From assembly GCA_016713565.1 (NCBI GenBank), contig JADJOX010000008.1, positions 434,001 through 498,000 of the forward strand: a stretch of DNA of 64,000 bases, in the 5' to 3' direction. The notes under the pieces were generated by a model. It saw nothing but the letters and a program-made list of their open reading frames with translations. It was not told the DNA's origin and did no database searches. This document shows, piece by piece, positions 37,413-46,198 of this stretch (positions are counted from its first letter, which is position 1; every line of letters begins with the position of its first letter). Both the position numbers and the translations under genes were made by a program. The stretch comes from Ignavibacteriota bacterium. Its GTDB lineage: Bacteria; Bacteroidota; Ignavibacteria; Ignavibacteriales; Melioribacteraceae.

Positions 37413-38090
37413 ATGTTAAAAGTTAAAGAATTGCCTTTAGATGATAGACCTAGAGAAAAATTAGTTTTAAGAGGCGCGCAGACTTTAAGCAATTCGGAAC
37501 TTTTGGCAATTTTGTTAAGAACCGGAACAAAGGGACTTTCGGTTATTGAATTGGCTCAAAAATTATTATGTAACGATAATATAGCAATTTTGGCTTCTAA
37601 GACCGTAGAATCTTTTACAAAACAAAACGGAATTGGGAAAGATAAAGCAGCTACATTAGTCGCTGCTTTTGAACTTTCGAGAAGAATAAAATTTAATGAA
37701 AAATGGTTTTCACAGAAAAAGATAAAATCACCGGAAGATTTAGCCGAAATTTTTATACCAATTCTGAAAGATGAAAATAAAGAAAAATTTATTGTTGTCT
37801 GTCTTAATACATCTAATCAAATAATTAAATATGAGATAATCTCCGTTGGAAATTTGAATTCGAGTATTGTACATCCGCGGGAAGTATTTAAAGTTGCGAT
37901 TGATAATAATTCAGCGAGTTTATTTTTAATACATAATCATCCTAGCGGAAATTCAGAACCAAGCCGTGAAGATATTTCAATTACGAAAAGACTTGTTGAA
38001 GCTGGTAAAATTTTTGATATAAACGTTTTAGACCATTTAATAATAGCAGGCGAAAATTTTACAAGTTTGGTTGAAAAGAGAATTATTTAG
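37413..38090 (+). CDS. radC: RadC-family JAMM protein
   Basis: 225 residues: an N-terminal helix-hairpin-helix region (LVLRGAQTLSNSELLAILLRTG) and a C-terminal JAMM metalloprotease-like domain with HNHPSGNSEPSREDISIT. The zinc ligands are intact. The cellular role of RadC is unsettled despite its name. It is directly abutted to guaA. Confidence 0.95.
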   Translation: MLKVKELPLDDRPREKLVLRGAQTLSNSELLAILLRTGTKGLSVIELAQKLLCNDNIAILASKTVESFTKQNGIGKDKAATLVAAFELSRRIKFNEKWFSQKKIKSPEDLAEIFIPILKDENKEKFIVVCLNTSNQIIKYEIISVGNLNSSIVHPREVFKVAIDNNSASLFLIHNHPSGNSEPSREDISITKRLVEAGKIFDINVLDHLIIAGENFTSLVEKRII

Positions 38091-38191
38091 TTTTATAAAA
38101 AAATTTTATATCTTATATGCTAAGATTAAAATATTTTAGCAAAATTTTCACAAATAAATAAATCATTCTTTTATATTAGGAGGATTAACAA

Positions 38192-38467
38192 ATGACAAAA
38201 ATCAAAAGACTTCTCACTACTTCTTTGGCAGTAGTTTTTGTTGCTGGTTCACTTAGTTTGACCGGCTGTGGTGGTGTAAGTGATGAGCAAATGGCTCAAT
38301 TAAATGCTTTAAGAAGTGAAGTTTCTGCACTAGGTACAGAAGTTAATGCTTTAAAGAGCGAAAAAACAAAATTAGAAAGAGAAATTGCTGAAATGGAAGC
38401 TAAACTTGCACAATGTGCAAAAGATAAGGAAGCTACTAAAGCAAATTTACAAAAATTAGGTTTATAA
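38192..38467 (+). CDS. Small coiled-coil lipoprotein
   Basis: 91 residues with a lipoprotein signal peptide (lipobox LTGC, Cys at about residue 26) followed by a continuous heptad-like helix (LRSEVSALGTEVNALKSEKTKLE). The plan resembles small Lpp-type envelope lipoproteins, though orthology is not shown. AGGAGG lies 7 bases before the ATG, one of the strongest ribosome-binding sites in the window, so it is probably abundant. The 101 bases upstream are A+T-rich and should contain a promoter. Confidence 0.8.
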   Translation: MTKIKRLLTTSLAVVFVAGSLSLTGCGGVSDEQMAQLNALRSEVSALGTEVNALKSEKTKLEREIAEMEAKLAQCAKDKEATKANLQKLGL

Positions 38468-38496
38468 AAAGTTTAATAATAAAGGAGAGTATATAA

Positions 38497-39173
38497 ATGA
38501 CACAAATTAAGAGCTTACTTGCATTATTGGCTTTATTAGTTTTCCTTTCAACAAGTGTTTTCGCTCAAGAAGAAATGACTTCTGAAGAATGGGAAGCTGA
38601 AATTGCAAGATTAACACAAGAAAAATCTGATTTATCAGCAGAATTAGAAAGTTTGCAATCTTCTGTTAATTCATTAAAAGATAAGAAAAATTCTTTACAA
38701 TCATATGAAGATTGCCAAGAAGAAATGTATGCAATGGTCGGCGCTTCAAAAAGTGACGTTGCTGCTTATGAAGCAAAAGTTAATGCTTTAATGGCTGACA
38801 TCAATGCTAAAAAACCAACCAAAAAAGACAGACAAGCTGAATTAGATGCTTTGAAAGCTAGCAAATTAAGCGCTTTACCTCAATTTTATGATATCGTTCA
38901 TGGTAAATTACAAAAAATGTTAGATGCATGGCCGGCTGAAGAAATTAACTATACAGTTGTTCGTGGTGATCATCTTTGGGGAATAGCAAAAAGAATGAAC
39001 ATTATGGAAACGGTTTTGCTTGGCCAAAAATCTATAATGCAAACAGAGATAAAATTAAAAATCCAGATTTAATTTTTCCAAAACAAGAATTTACTATTCC
39101 GAATTTAACAGAAGAAGAAACAGCTAAATACAATAAATTAAGAGCTAATTACAAACCAGCTCCTATGCAATAG
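38497..39173 (+). pseudogene. Exported coiled-coil protein with C-terminal LysM domain, interrupted by a one-base frameshift
   Basis: A signal peptide (LLALLALLVFLSTSVFAQ) is followed by a coiled coil (about 28-75), a middle helical region, and the start of a LysM peptidoglycan-binding domain, YTVVRGDHLWGIAK. The frame then breaks: the original frame runs to 39072 with unrelated residues, while LysM continues in another frame as EHYGNGFAWPKIYNANRDKI and ends at 39173 (NYKPAPMQ). Adding one A to the five-A run at 38988-38992 restores a full LysM domain, so the whole protein would be about 225 residues. As with the lacI case, mutation and homopolymer sequencing error cannot be told apart. AGGAGAG precedes the ATG. 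With the lipoprotein just upstream it probably forms a cell-wall-linked envelope pair. Confidence 0.85.
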
Positions 39174-39198
39174 TCTTTAGTTCTTCTTTAAAAATTTT

Positions 39199-39257
39199 AG
39201 GATATTCTAAAAGTTGCATATTAGCTTAATGCAAATACTTTTAGAATATCCTTTTTT
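39199..39257 (+). terminator. Long-stem terminator between the LysM gene and phoH
   Basis: AGGATATTCTAAAAG pairs perfectly with CTTTTAGAATATCCT (15 bp); an inner TTGCAT/ATGCAA stem adds 6 bp with a short ATA bulge. A T-run follows directly. It ends 16 bases before the proposed phoH start. Confidence 0.9.
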
Positions 39258-39272
39258 GGTTTTGAGGCCGCA

Positions 39273-40235
39273 ATTATACAAGTAGAAAAAAAAATAAAAT
39301 TAGAAAATGTTGATCTTCTTGCGCTGCTTGGTTTTAACGACGCAAATTTAAAACTTCTTGAAGAAAGATTGTCTTCAACTGTTTCTATCCGAGGAGATTT
39401 GGCTTTAATAAAAGGTTCTGCGGAAGAAGTAGAGCTTGTAGAAAAAATTCTTAAGGAAATGATCTACGTTTTAAACACTACAAATAATTTAACTTCTAAT
39501 GATGTTTCTACAATTATTGATTTAACGCTTTCCGGACGAGATGTAATCAGCAATGATGACTATAATTCAATAATTCTTTATACAAAAAAAGATGTTGTAA
39601 AAGCCAAAACCGAAACACAGTTTGAATATTTAAAGGCAATGAACGAAAACGATATATGTTTTGGCATCGGACCTGCAGGAACGGGAAAAACATACCTTGC
39701 CGTTGCTTTTGCAATTTCCCAATTGAAAAAGGGAATTGTAAAAAAAATAGTTTTAGCACGACCCGCAGTTGAAGCCGGCGAAAGTCTTGGATTTTTACCC
39801 GGAGATTTTAAAGAAAAAATAGATCCATATTTAAGACCGTTGTTTGACGCGCTGCAGGATATGCTTCCAAATGAACAGCTTAAAAATTACATTGAAAGAA
39901 ATATTATTGAAATTGTTCCTTTAGCTTATATGCGAGGAAGAACATTAAATAATTCATATATAATTTTAGATGAAGCTCAGAACAGCACAAATATACAAAT
40001 GAAAATGTTTTTGACAAGAATTGGTCCTAATTCAAAGGCAACAATAACCGGTGATGTTACACAAATTGATTTGCCCAAAAAAGCCGACAGCGGATTAATT
40101 CAGGTTCAAGAAATTCTTCAAAATGTTGACGGAGTCGCTTTTGTTTATTTTAATAAAGGTGATGTTGTTAGACATAAATTAGTGAAGGACATTATTCACG
40201 CGTATGAAAAATTTAATAACGGAAATAAAAATTAA
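39273..40235 (+). CDS. phoH: PhoH-like ATPase (YbeZ type), probable ATT start
   Basis: P-loop ATPase with Walker A GPAGTGKTYL, RPAVEAGESLGFLPGDFKEKIDPYLRPL, and Walker B YIILDEAQN followed by TGDVTQIDLP. Members are linked to RNA metabolism and often work with YbeY. From the first normal start (TTG 39369) the protein would be 288 residues, but family-like sequence (KIKLENVDLLALLGFNDANLK) continues in frame upstream, and no ATG, GTG or TTG occurs back to the in-frame stop near 39218. ATT 39273 has GAGG 5 bases upstream and gives 320 residues, the usual length, so I choose it. The gene identity is certain; the start is less so. It converges with the cheW-like gene, with 4 bases between. Confidence 0.9.
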   Translation: MIQVEKKIKLENVDLLALLGFNDANLKLLEERLSSTVSIRGDLALIKGSAEEVELVEKILKEMIYVLNTTNNLTSNDVSTIIDLTLSGRDVISNDDYNSIILYTKKDVVKAKTETQFEYLKAMNENDICFGIGPAGTGKTYLAVAFAISQLKKGIVKKIVLARPAVEAGESLGFLPGDFKEKIDPYLRPLFDALQDMLPNEQLKNYIERNIIEIVPLAYMRGRTLNNSYIILDEAQNSTNIQMKMFLTRIGPNSKATITGDVTQIDLPKKADSGLIQVQEILQNVDGVAFVYFNKGDVVRHKLVKDIIHAYEKFNNGNKN

Positions 40236-40239
40236 TTTA

Positions 40240-41034
40240 TTAAACAAGCATTAATTCCGAAACTGTCTGAACTAACTTTTTATCTTTCGACTGACCAATT
40301 CCCGTAATAAAATTTTTTTTGAATGAAATAAGCGAGTTATTTTCTAAATTTGATGTATCTATAGATTCAATATTTTCTACTGAAATAATTTTATCAACTA
40401 CCAAAGCAATTTTTTTTGAGTTTAAATTCATTAATAAAGCAGATTCCTGAAACACTAAACTTGCATTTTGTTTTAATTTGGCAAATAACGAAACTAATAA
40501 TTTAAATTCTTTGTTTCTACTCCTCTCAATTATATCTTTACATTTACCCAATTGATTTTCAGATTTGCACTTTTCTATTTTAAATGCTAAATCGTGAATA
40601 TTTTTGTGCGGCTGGTCGAATTGCTTTAATATTTTTCTAATTGCCATATTTGAAGTTTTAAAGTTATCGTACCAAATACCGAATTTACATTTGTGTGGAT
40701 CAGTTGTTAATGTAAAAGGTTTATTTTCTATAACTGAATTTTCAAGAGTTTGGAGCCAATATAAGTGGTCTTTTTCTCTTTCTTCAAGCATAAGTATAAA
40801 ATTCTGTAATTCTTCACTAACGGATGTTCTAGAAATTAATTTACGGAAATCAATAACTGTAAAAATTTCATCTCTAAAATTCACAATACCTCTAATTTTT
40901 AAATTGGATGTTGGTACTTGAGTTACTTTCGGTAAATATATAATTGATACTACTTTATCAGAATTAATTGAGAATAAAGTATTATTGCTTTCAAAAATAA
41001 TTGATGGTAGCATTTTATACCGTAAAATTTTCAT
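40240..41034 (-). CDS. CheW-like protein with an inserted CZB zinc-binding domain
   Basis: 264 residues. The CheW fold is split: residues 8-85 hold its first half (RGIVNFRDEIFTVIDFRKLI) and about 195-264 its second half (KKIALVVDKIISVE, then FITGIGQSKDKKLVQTVSELM). Between them lies a chemoreceptor zinc-binding (CZB) domain with His90 (DHLYWL), Cys116 (HKCKFGIWY), His143 and His147. The spacing of 26, 27 and 4 closely matches the 3His/1Cys site of DgcZ-type CZB domains. CheW couples receptors to CheA; the insert could make coupling respond to zinc or to oxidants such as HOCl. Start codon is ATG 41034; Met8 is an alternative. It lies near, but not with, the chemoreceptor at 27817. Confidence 0.85.
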   Translation of the reverse strand: MKILRYKMLPSIIFESNNTLFSINSDKVVSIIYLPKVTQVPTSNLKIRGIVNFRDEIFTVIDFRKLISRTSVSEELQNFILMLEEREKDHLYWLQTLENSVIENKPFTLTTDPHKCKFGIWYDNFKTSNMAIRKILKQFDQPHKNIHDLAFKIEKCKSENQLGKCKDIIERSRNKEFKLLVSLFAKLKQNASLVFQESALLMNLNSKKIALVVDKIISVENIESIDTSNLENNSLISFKKNFITGIGQSKDKKLVQTVSELMLV

Positions 41035-41077
41035 ATTATCGTTTATTAATTGAAAAAGTAAATATTATTCATCCTTT

Positions 41078-41842
41078 TTAATTAAAAAATTTTTTACTTT
41101 CTTCCCAATATTTATCCATTTCCTCCAAATTTGATTCTGTTATTGATTTATTGTTTTCCTTCAATTTTTGTTCAATATAATTAAACCTTTGCATAAATTT
41201 TTTATTTGTCCTTCTTAAGGCATTTTCTGCATTTATTCCCAAAAACCTTGAATAATTTATTAACGCGAAAAATACGTCACCCATTTCCTTTTCCAAAAGG
41301 TTTCTATCGCCGGTTCTTTCTGACTCGTGCATTTCTTCAATTTCTTCTTTTACTTTATTCCAAACCTCATCTTTGTTTTCCCAATCAAATCCAATTTTAG
41401 AAACTTTTTCCTGCATTCTTGATGATTTTTGTAATTCCGGAAGATTTTTTGGAATTCCTTCCAAAATTGAATTTCTTCCTTCCTGCATTTTAATTTTCTC
41501 CCAGTTTCGTTCAATTTCTTTATTATTTTCAACCGCTAAATTTTCAAAAACATGAGGATGCCTTCTAATCAATTTTTCACTTATTGAATCAATTACTTCA
41601 TTTATAGTAAATAAATTCAAGTCCTCGGCAATAACCGAATGAAAAACTATATGAAGTAAAAGATCGCCGAGTTCATTTTTAAGAGTTTCATAATTTTTAT
41701 CGTCAATTGCTTCTAAAACTTCATAGGTTTCTTCAAGTGTAGCGGCTTTAATGGAATCGAAAGTTTGTACACTGTCCCAAGAACATTCCGTTCTTAATCT
41801 TCGCATAATTTTAACGAGATTATCAAATTTTTCTTTGTGCAT
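41078..41842 (-). CDS. mazG: Nucleoside triphosphate pyrophosphohydrolase
   Basis: 254-residue two-domain MazG. Each all-alpha NTP-pyrophosphohydrolase domain has EExxE..ExxD-like motifs (ATLEETYEVLEAI with NELGDLLLHIVFH; KEEIEEMHES with KEMGDVFFALINYSRF). The usual CPWD near the N-terminus reads CSWD here. It hydrolyses NTPs to NMPs, removing abnormal nucleotides. On the minus strand a TATATTTG (41910-41917), like a Bacteroidota minus-7 box, lies 68 bases upstream. Confidence 0.93.
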   Translation of the reverse strand: MHKEKFDNLVKIMRRLRTECSWDSVQTFDSIKAATLEETYEVLEAIDDKNYETLKNELGDLLLHIVFHSVIAEDLNLFTINEVIDSISEKLIRRHPHVFENLAVENNKEIERNWEKIKMQEGRNSILEGIPKNLPELQKSSRMQEKVSKIGFDWENKDEVWNKVKEEIEEMHESERTGDRNLLEKEMGDVFFALINYSRFLGINAENALRRTNKKFMQRFNYIEQKLKENNKSITESNLEEMDKYWEESKKFFN

Positions 41843-41931
41843 TTTTTCCTTAACTTTTTTTGATTGAAAATTAGGATTTTTTTATTTCAAAAAATCAGTT
41901 ATTTTTAAACAAATATAAACAAGATTCTTAA

Positions 41932-42384
41932 ATGATTGAAGAAAAATTAAAAAAGCTTAATATTAAAATTCCTGTTGCGCCTAAACCTTTGGCATCTTAC
42001 ATTCCTGTTACAAGAGTAGGAAATTTGGTATTTACCGCTGGACAAATTCCTCTTGAAAACGGTACCTTAAAATATAAAGGTAAAATCGGCAAAGAAATTG
42101 ACTTGGAAACCGGCAAAGAAGCGGCAAAATTATGCGCAATTAATTGTTTAAGCGTTATAAAATCTGAAATTGATGATTTAGATAAAATAAAAAAGATTGT
42201 AAAAGTTACAGTATTTGTAAACAGTGTCGATGGATTTACGGATCAGCCAAAAGTTGCTAACGGCGCGTCCGATCTTTTGGTTGAATTATTTGAAGAAAAA
42301 GGCAAACATGTAAGAAGCGCCGTTGGTGTTAATGAATTGCCGATTGATGCTTCAGTTGAAGTGGAAATGATTGCAGAGATTTAA
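41932..42384 (+). CDS. ridA: RidA/YjgF-family protein
   Basis: 150 residues. Members hydrolyse reactive enamine/imine intermediates. The family core (VFTAGQIPLENGT, then KVTVFVNSVDGF) and the conserved Arg in HVRSAVGVNELPIDASVEVE are present. The N-terminal extension of about 15 residues resembles the longer subgroup seen near amino-acid and purine genes. It is divergent from mazG. Confidence 0.92.
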   Translation: MIEEKLKKLNIKIPVAPKPLASYIPVTRVGNLVFTAGQIPLENGTLKYKGKIGKEIDLETGKEAAKLCAINCLSVIKSEIDDLDKIKKIVKVTVFVNSVDGFTDQPKVANGASDLLVELFEEKGKHVRSAVGVNELPIDASVEVEMIAEI

Positions 42385-42434
42385 TTGTTTTGGATTTTCT
42401 GAAACAAAATTATTATTTAGTAGGTTAAATAAAA

Positions 42435-42914
42435 ATGAAAAAAGTATTACTGATATTAACTTTTATCTCCTCAATCAGCTTTGCGCAATTCAAAGGTGAT
42501 GAAAATAAACCCTTAGATATTAAAAGCGGAATCTTGAGCAGCAATCCTGTAAGTTCAATATTTAGTTTTATAAACCCGGAAAATTTTTCCATGAGTCATT
42601 CTTTCGGTATCTCATATTCGTCCTTTGGAAGTGAAGGATTGGCTCTGGGCGTTTATACAAACCATATGGCTTATAAATTTAATGAAGATTTTAACTTTGA
42701 ACTGGATGCTAGCATTGTAAACAGTCCTTACAGCACTTTGGGGGAATCTTTTACAAAATCTATAAACGGGTTTTACATTGATAGAGCAAGAATTAATTAT
42801 AATCCTTCCAAAGATTTTAATATAAGTCTAATGTTTTCCAACTCTCCTTATTCATATTACGGAAATTACGGATACGGAAGATTCTCTTCAAATTACAACA
42901 GATGGTTTGATTAG
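42435..42914 (+). CDS. Exported small protein of unknown function, possibly outer-membrane
   Basis: 159 residues with a signal peptide (LLILTFISSISFAQ). The body has alternating polar/aromatic strands (MSHSFGISYSSFGSEGLALGVYTNHMAYKF, NISLMFSNSPYSYYGNYGYG), suggesting a small beta-barrel or outer-membrane-linked protein. I do not recognise a family. It precedes the LytR_C gene by 80 bases; the gap includes a TTAGGTA/TACCTAA inverted repeat (42947-42979). Confidence 0.7.
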   Translation: MKKVLLILTFISSISFAQFKGDENKPLDIKSGILSSNPVSSIFSFINPENFSMSHSFGISYSSFGSEGLALGVYTNHMAYKFNEDFNFELDASIVNSPYSTLGESFTKSINGFYIDRARINYNPSKDFNISLMFSNSPYSYYGNYGYGRFSSNYNRWFD

Positions 42915-42994
42915 TAAATAGGCTAACAAATTTTATTTTATTATTTTTAGGTACTAAAATATTACGTTTGTTTACCTAACTCGAAGTAAGAGAA

Positions 42995-43489
42995 TTGAAA
43001 AAAACAATTAAGAAAAAGAGCGAACAAAAAGTCGATCATCAAACATCGACGGTAAATATTTTTTATAACATTCTGATTTTCTTTTTAGTTGTTTTAATAG
43101 TTTACTTAAGCTATTCGGCTTATATTAAATTAGTTAAAGGATCTGAAAAAATTGACGAATTAAAAAATAACGGTGTTGCCGCAGAAATAATTCAGCTGGA
43201 TGTTTTAAACGGATGCGGTGTATCCGGAGTTGCCGATAGATATACCGATTTTTTAAGAGCAAGAGGATTTGATGTTGTTGAAATTGGAAATTATGTTTCA
43301 TATGATGTTGATGAAACTTTCGTAATTGATAGAATAGGCAACAAAGCAAACGCAGTTAAAGTCGCAAATGCATTGGGTATTGAAAATGTAAAAGTAATTC
43401 AACAGTTGAATGAAAATTATTTTCTCGATGTATCTTTAGTTATAGGAAAAGATTATTATAAATTAAAACCAATTACAGGTGAAAATTAA
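42995..43489 (+). CDS. Membrane-anchored LytR C-terminal domain protein
   Basis: 164 residues starting with TTG (AAGAGA upstream). A Lys-rich N-terminus and one transmembrane helix (about 24-45, NILIFFLVVLIVYLSYSA) precede a LytR_C-like domain with LDVLNGCGVSGVADRYTDFLRARGFDVVEIG and ANALGIENVKV. The domain occurs at the end of LytR-CpsA-Psr enzymes; here it stands alone, without the catalytic domain. rsfS starts 2 bases after it, so they are co-translated. The pairing of a LytR_C protein with rsfS recurs in many genomes. Confidence 0.87.
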   Translation: MKKTIKKKSEQKVDHQTSTVNIFYNILIFFLVVLIVYLSYSAYIKLVKGSEKIDELKNNGVAAEIIQLDVLNGCGVSGVADRYTDFLRARGFDVVEIGNYVSYDVDETFVIDRIGNKANAVKVANALGIENVKVIQQLNENYFLDVSLVIGKDYYKLKPITGEN

Positions 43490-43491
43490 TT

Positions 43492-43842
43492 TTGGAAACA
43501 AAAACATTTGTTAATGAAATTGTTGAAATTATTCAATCGAAAAAAGGTTATGATATTTCAATTTTAGATTTGACCAATTTATCGGCTGTCGCAGATTATT
43601 TTATAATTTGTTCCGGCGACGTAGATATACACGTTAAAGCAATTGCGGATGAAATTGATAAAAAACTAAGGGACGATGGTATTAAGTCGCATAATAAAGA
43701 AGGTTACAACGCGTTAAATTGGGTTTTGATTGATTATTTTGACGTTGTAGTTCATGTATTCAAAAAAGACGCGAGAGCATTTTACAATTTGGAAAAACTC
43801 TGGGGCGATGCCCAAATAACCGAAATTGAAAATATAAATTAA
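43492..43842 (+). CDS. rsfS: Ribosomal silencing factor
   Basis: 116-residue RsfS/Iojap protein that binds ribosomal protein L14 and blocks subunit joining under starvation. It has the family stretches LTNLSAVADYFIICSGD, HNKEGYNALNWVLIDYFDVVVHVF and FYNLEKLWGDA. It starts with TTG 2 bases after the LytR_C stop. Confidence 0.93.
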   Translation: METKTFVNEIVEIIQSKKGYDISILDLTNLSAVADYFIICSGDVDIHVKAIADEIDKKLRDDGIKSHNKEGYNALNWVLIDYFDVVVHVFKKDARAFYNLEKLWGDAQITEIENIN

Positions 43843-43874
43843 TATTCCCGCCAAAATATTTTAATGAGAATAAT

Positions 43875-45506
43875 GTGAAAGAATATTTACAAAGCTTATT
43901 TATTGAGGCTTCTAAAAAATTATCATTTTTAAATGAAGTTCCATTATTTTTCAACGTTCCTCAAGATGAAGATCATGGTGATCTTTCATCCAACGCGGCA
44001 ATGCTGCTTACGAAGAAATTAAAGAAAAATCCCAGACAAATAGCAGAAGAAATTATTGCAAATTTAAGTATAGATGAAAATAAAATAAGTAAAACCGAAA
44101 TTGCCGGTCCCGGATTCATTAATTTTTATTTTAATCCAAAATTTGTGAATGAAAAGATAGGATCAATAATTGGACTTGGCGAAAAATTTGGATTGAGTAG
44201 TGAATTTAAAGGCAAAAAAGCAAATGTTGAGTTTGTTTCTGCAAATCCAACCGGACCATTGACTGTAGGACATGGAAGAAATGCGGTTCTTGGAGATACG
44301 ATCGCAAATCTGCTGGAAGCCGTTGGATATTCTGTTGAACGCGAATATTATTTTAATAATGCCGGAAGGCAAATGCGTGTTTTAGGTGCATCCGTTGCTG
44401 AACGTTATTTAGAATTTTTTGACGTAAATAATAAATTCAATGATGATTATTATCAAGGCGAATATATTAAAGACATTGCCAAAAAAATTTATGATAAATA
44501 TTTCGAAAAGTTTAAAGATGACCTTGAGAATGAAATCTTCAAATCAACTGCAGAAGAGGAAATATTTGCGGATATTAAATCAACTTTAAAAAGAATTTCG
44601 GTTGTCTTTGATCTTTTCTATAATGAAGATGACCTTTATAAAAACGGAAATATAAATTCTTTACTTAAATTTTTTGAAGATAAAAAATTATCATATGAAA
44701 AAGATGGGGCAATTTGGCTTAAGTTCAGCGAGCTTGGACAAGAAACTGATAAAGTAATTGTAAAATCTTCCGGAGAACCGACATACAGACTTCCCGATAT
44801 TGCTTATCATAAAACAAAATTTGATAGAGGTTTTGATTTGATAGTTGACATTTTCGGTTCAGATCATAACGCAACTTATTCCGATGTTTTAGCCGGAGTT
44901 GAATCATTGGGTTATTCGAAAGATAAAGTGAAAGTAATTATTTATCAATTTGTAACAATTACGCAAGGCGGCGAAGTTGTTAAAATGTCTACAAGGAAAG
45001 CAAATTTTATAACTTTGGATGAATTAATTGACGAAGTTGGTAAAGATGTTGTCCGCTATTTTTTCATAATGCGAAATTATTCCTCTCATATGAACTTTGA
45101 TTTGGATATTGCAAAAAAGCAGTCGGATGAAAACCCCGTTTTTTATTTAAAGTATGCTCACGCGAGAATTGCGTCTATATTAAGATTAACTCAGGATCAA
45201 GAATTAAAATTATCGCTGGAAAATCTAGATTTACTAGTAGAACCAATTGAGCAAAAATTAATTAAACATCTGCATAGATTTGAAGAAGAACTTAAAGTAG
45301 CCGCCATAAATTTTGAACCGCATAAGCTTGCAAATTATTTAGAAAATCTTGCCGCTTTATTTCACAAGTTTTATACGGATTGCAGAATAATAGGTTCTGA
45401 GAAAAAATTAGCCGAAGCAAGAATAGCGTTGATAATTGCGGTTAAAATTGTGTTAAAAAATGGATTGACAATTTTAGGTATAGAAGCTCCCGAAAGTATG
45501 TATTAG
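43875..45506 (+). CDS. argS: Arginyl-tRNA synthetase
   Basis: 543-residue class I aminoacyl-tRNA synthetase starting with GTG. N-terminal Add-1 domain, the HIGH-type motif in ANPTGPLTVGHGRN, DHNATYSDVLAG, the KMSTR-type loop VVKMSTRKAN and a C-terminal anticodon-binding DALR domain (HLHRFEEELKVAA). It overlaps the convergent comF gene by 4 bases. Confidence 0.97.
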   Translation: MKEYLQSLFIEASKKLSFLNEVPLFFNVPQDEDHGDLSSNAAMLLTKKLKKNPRQIAEEIIANLSIDENKISKTEIAGPGFINFYFNPKFVNEKIGSIIGLGEKFGLSSEFKGKKANVEFVSANPTGPLTVGHGRNAVLGDTIANLLEAVGYSVEREYYFNNAGRQMRVLGASVAERYLEFFDVNNKFNDDYYQGEYIKDIAKKIYDKYFEKFKDDLENEIFKSTAEEEIFADIKSTLKRISVVFDLFYNEDDLYKNGNINSLLKFFEDKKLSYEKDGAIWLKFSELGQETDKVIVKSSGEPTYRLPDIAYHKTKFDRGFDLIVDIFGSDHNATYSDVLAGVESLGYSKDKVKVIIYQFVTITQGGEVVKMSTRKANFITLDELIDEVGKDVVRYFFIMRNYSSHMNFDLDIAKKQSDENPVFYLKYAHARIASILRLTQDQELKLSLENLDLLVEPIEQKLIKHLHRFEEELKVAAINFEPHKLANYLENLAALFHKFYTDCRIIGSEKKLAEARIALIIAVKIVLKNGLTILGIEAPESMY

Positions 45507-46192
45507 TCTGCAATCGCAACGGATAAAGCATAAATATTTTTTGCTCCGTTATTTTTAAGAACTTTTGCACATTCACTTATTGTTGCACCTGTTGTAATTA
45601 CATCGTCTACCAGAATTATATTTTTATTCTTAACTAATTTTTGTTTTTTCAATTTAAAAGCGTCTTTAATATTTTCTCTTCTTTCCGTTAAATTCAATTT
45701 TGTTTGTGTTTCAGTAAACTTAATTCTCTTTAAAATATTACCGTTAAATTTTATTCCAATTCGTTTTCCAATTTCCATTGCAATAATTTCTGCTTGATTA
45801 TAACCTCTTTCGGCTTTTCTTAAACTATGCAGCGGGACTTCAGTTATAATGTCTGCTTTCCAATTGACAATCTTTTCACGCAATAATTCAGAAACTTTTA
45901 TACCAAGATATTTGCCGATAATAAATTTGTCCTCATATTTAAATTCGTGAATTATTTGGCGAATGGGTGTGTTCTCTTGAAAAACAAACGCGGCTTGAAA
46001 ATCATGTACAATTTTATCCGAAAGAAATTTTCTCTCAAATTCAAAATCTAATCTATCATGCTGGGCTATTTCTAATTTATTGAAACAATCTGAGCATAAA
46101 ATTTTATCTGAATTTAGAATTTTGTTTTTGCAGATTAAACAAATCCGCGGAAGGAAAAAATCGAAAAGTAAATTCAGATTTTCTTTGATCAA
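45503..46192 (-). CDS. comF: ComF-family phosphoribosyltransferase-like protein
   Basis: 229 residues: an N-terminal double zinc-finger (CLICKNK and CSDCF) and a C-terminal phosphoribosyltransferase fold with the PRPP loop IILVDDVITTGATISECA and EVPLHSLRKAERGYNQAE. ComF is needed for DNA uptake in naturally competent bacteria. It is upstream-adjacent to the hemerythrin gene (6 bases). Confidence 0.92.
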   Translation of the reverse strand: MIKENLNLLFDFFLPRICLICKNKILNSDKILCSDCFNKLEIAQHDRLDFEFERKFLSDKIVHDFQAAFVFQENTPIRQIIHEFKYEDKFIIGKYLGIKVSELLREKIVNWKADIITEVPLHSLRKAERGYNQAEIIAMEIGKRIGIKFNGNILKRIKFTETQTKLNLTERRENIKDAFKLKKQKLVKNKNIILVDDVITTGATISECAKVLKNNGAKNIYALSVAIAD

Positions 46193-46198
46193 AATCTA

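Noticed and set aside
38976..39173. Separate small gene in the third frame after the LysM start
   Set aside because: Its sequence is the second half of the same LysM domain; one missing A explains it.
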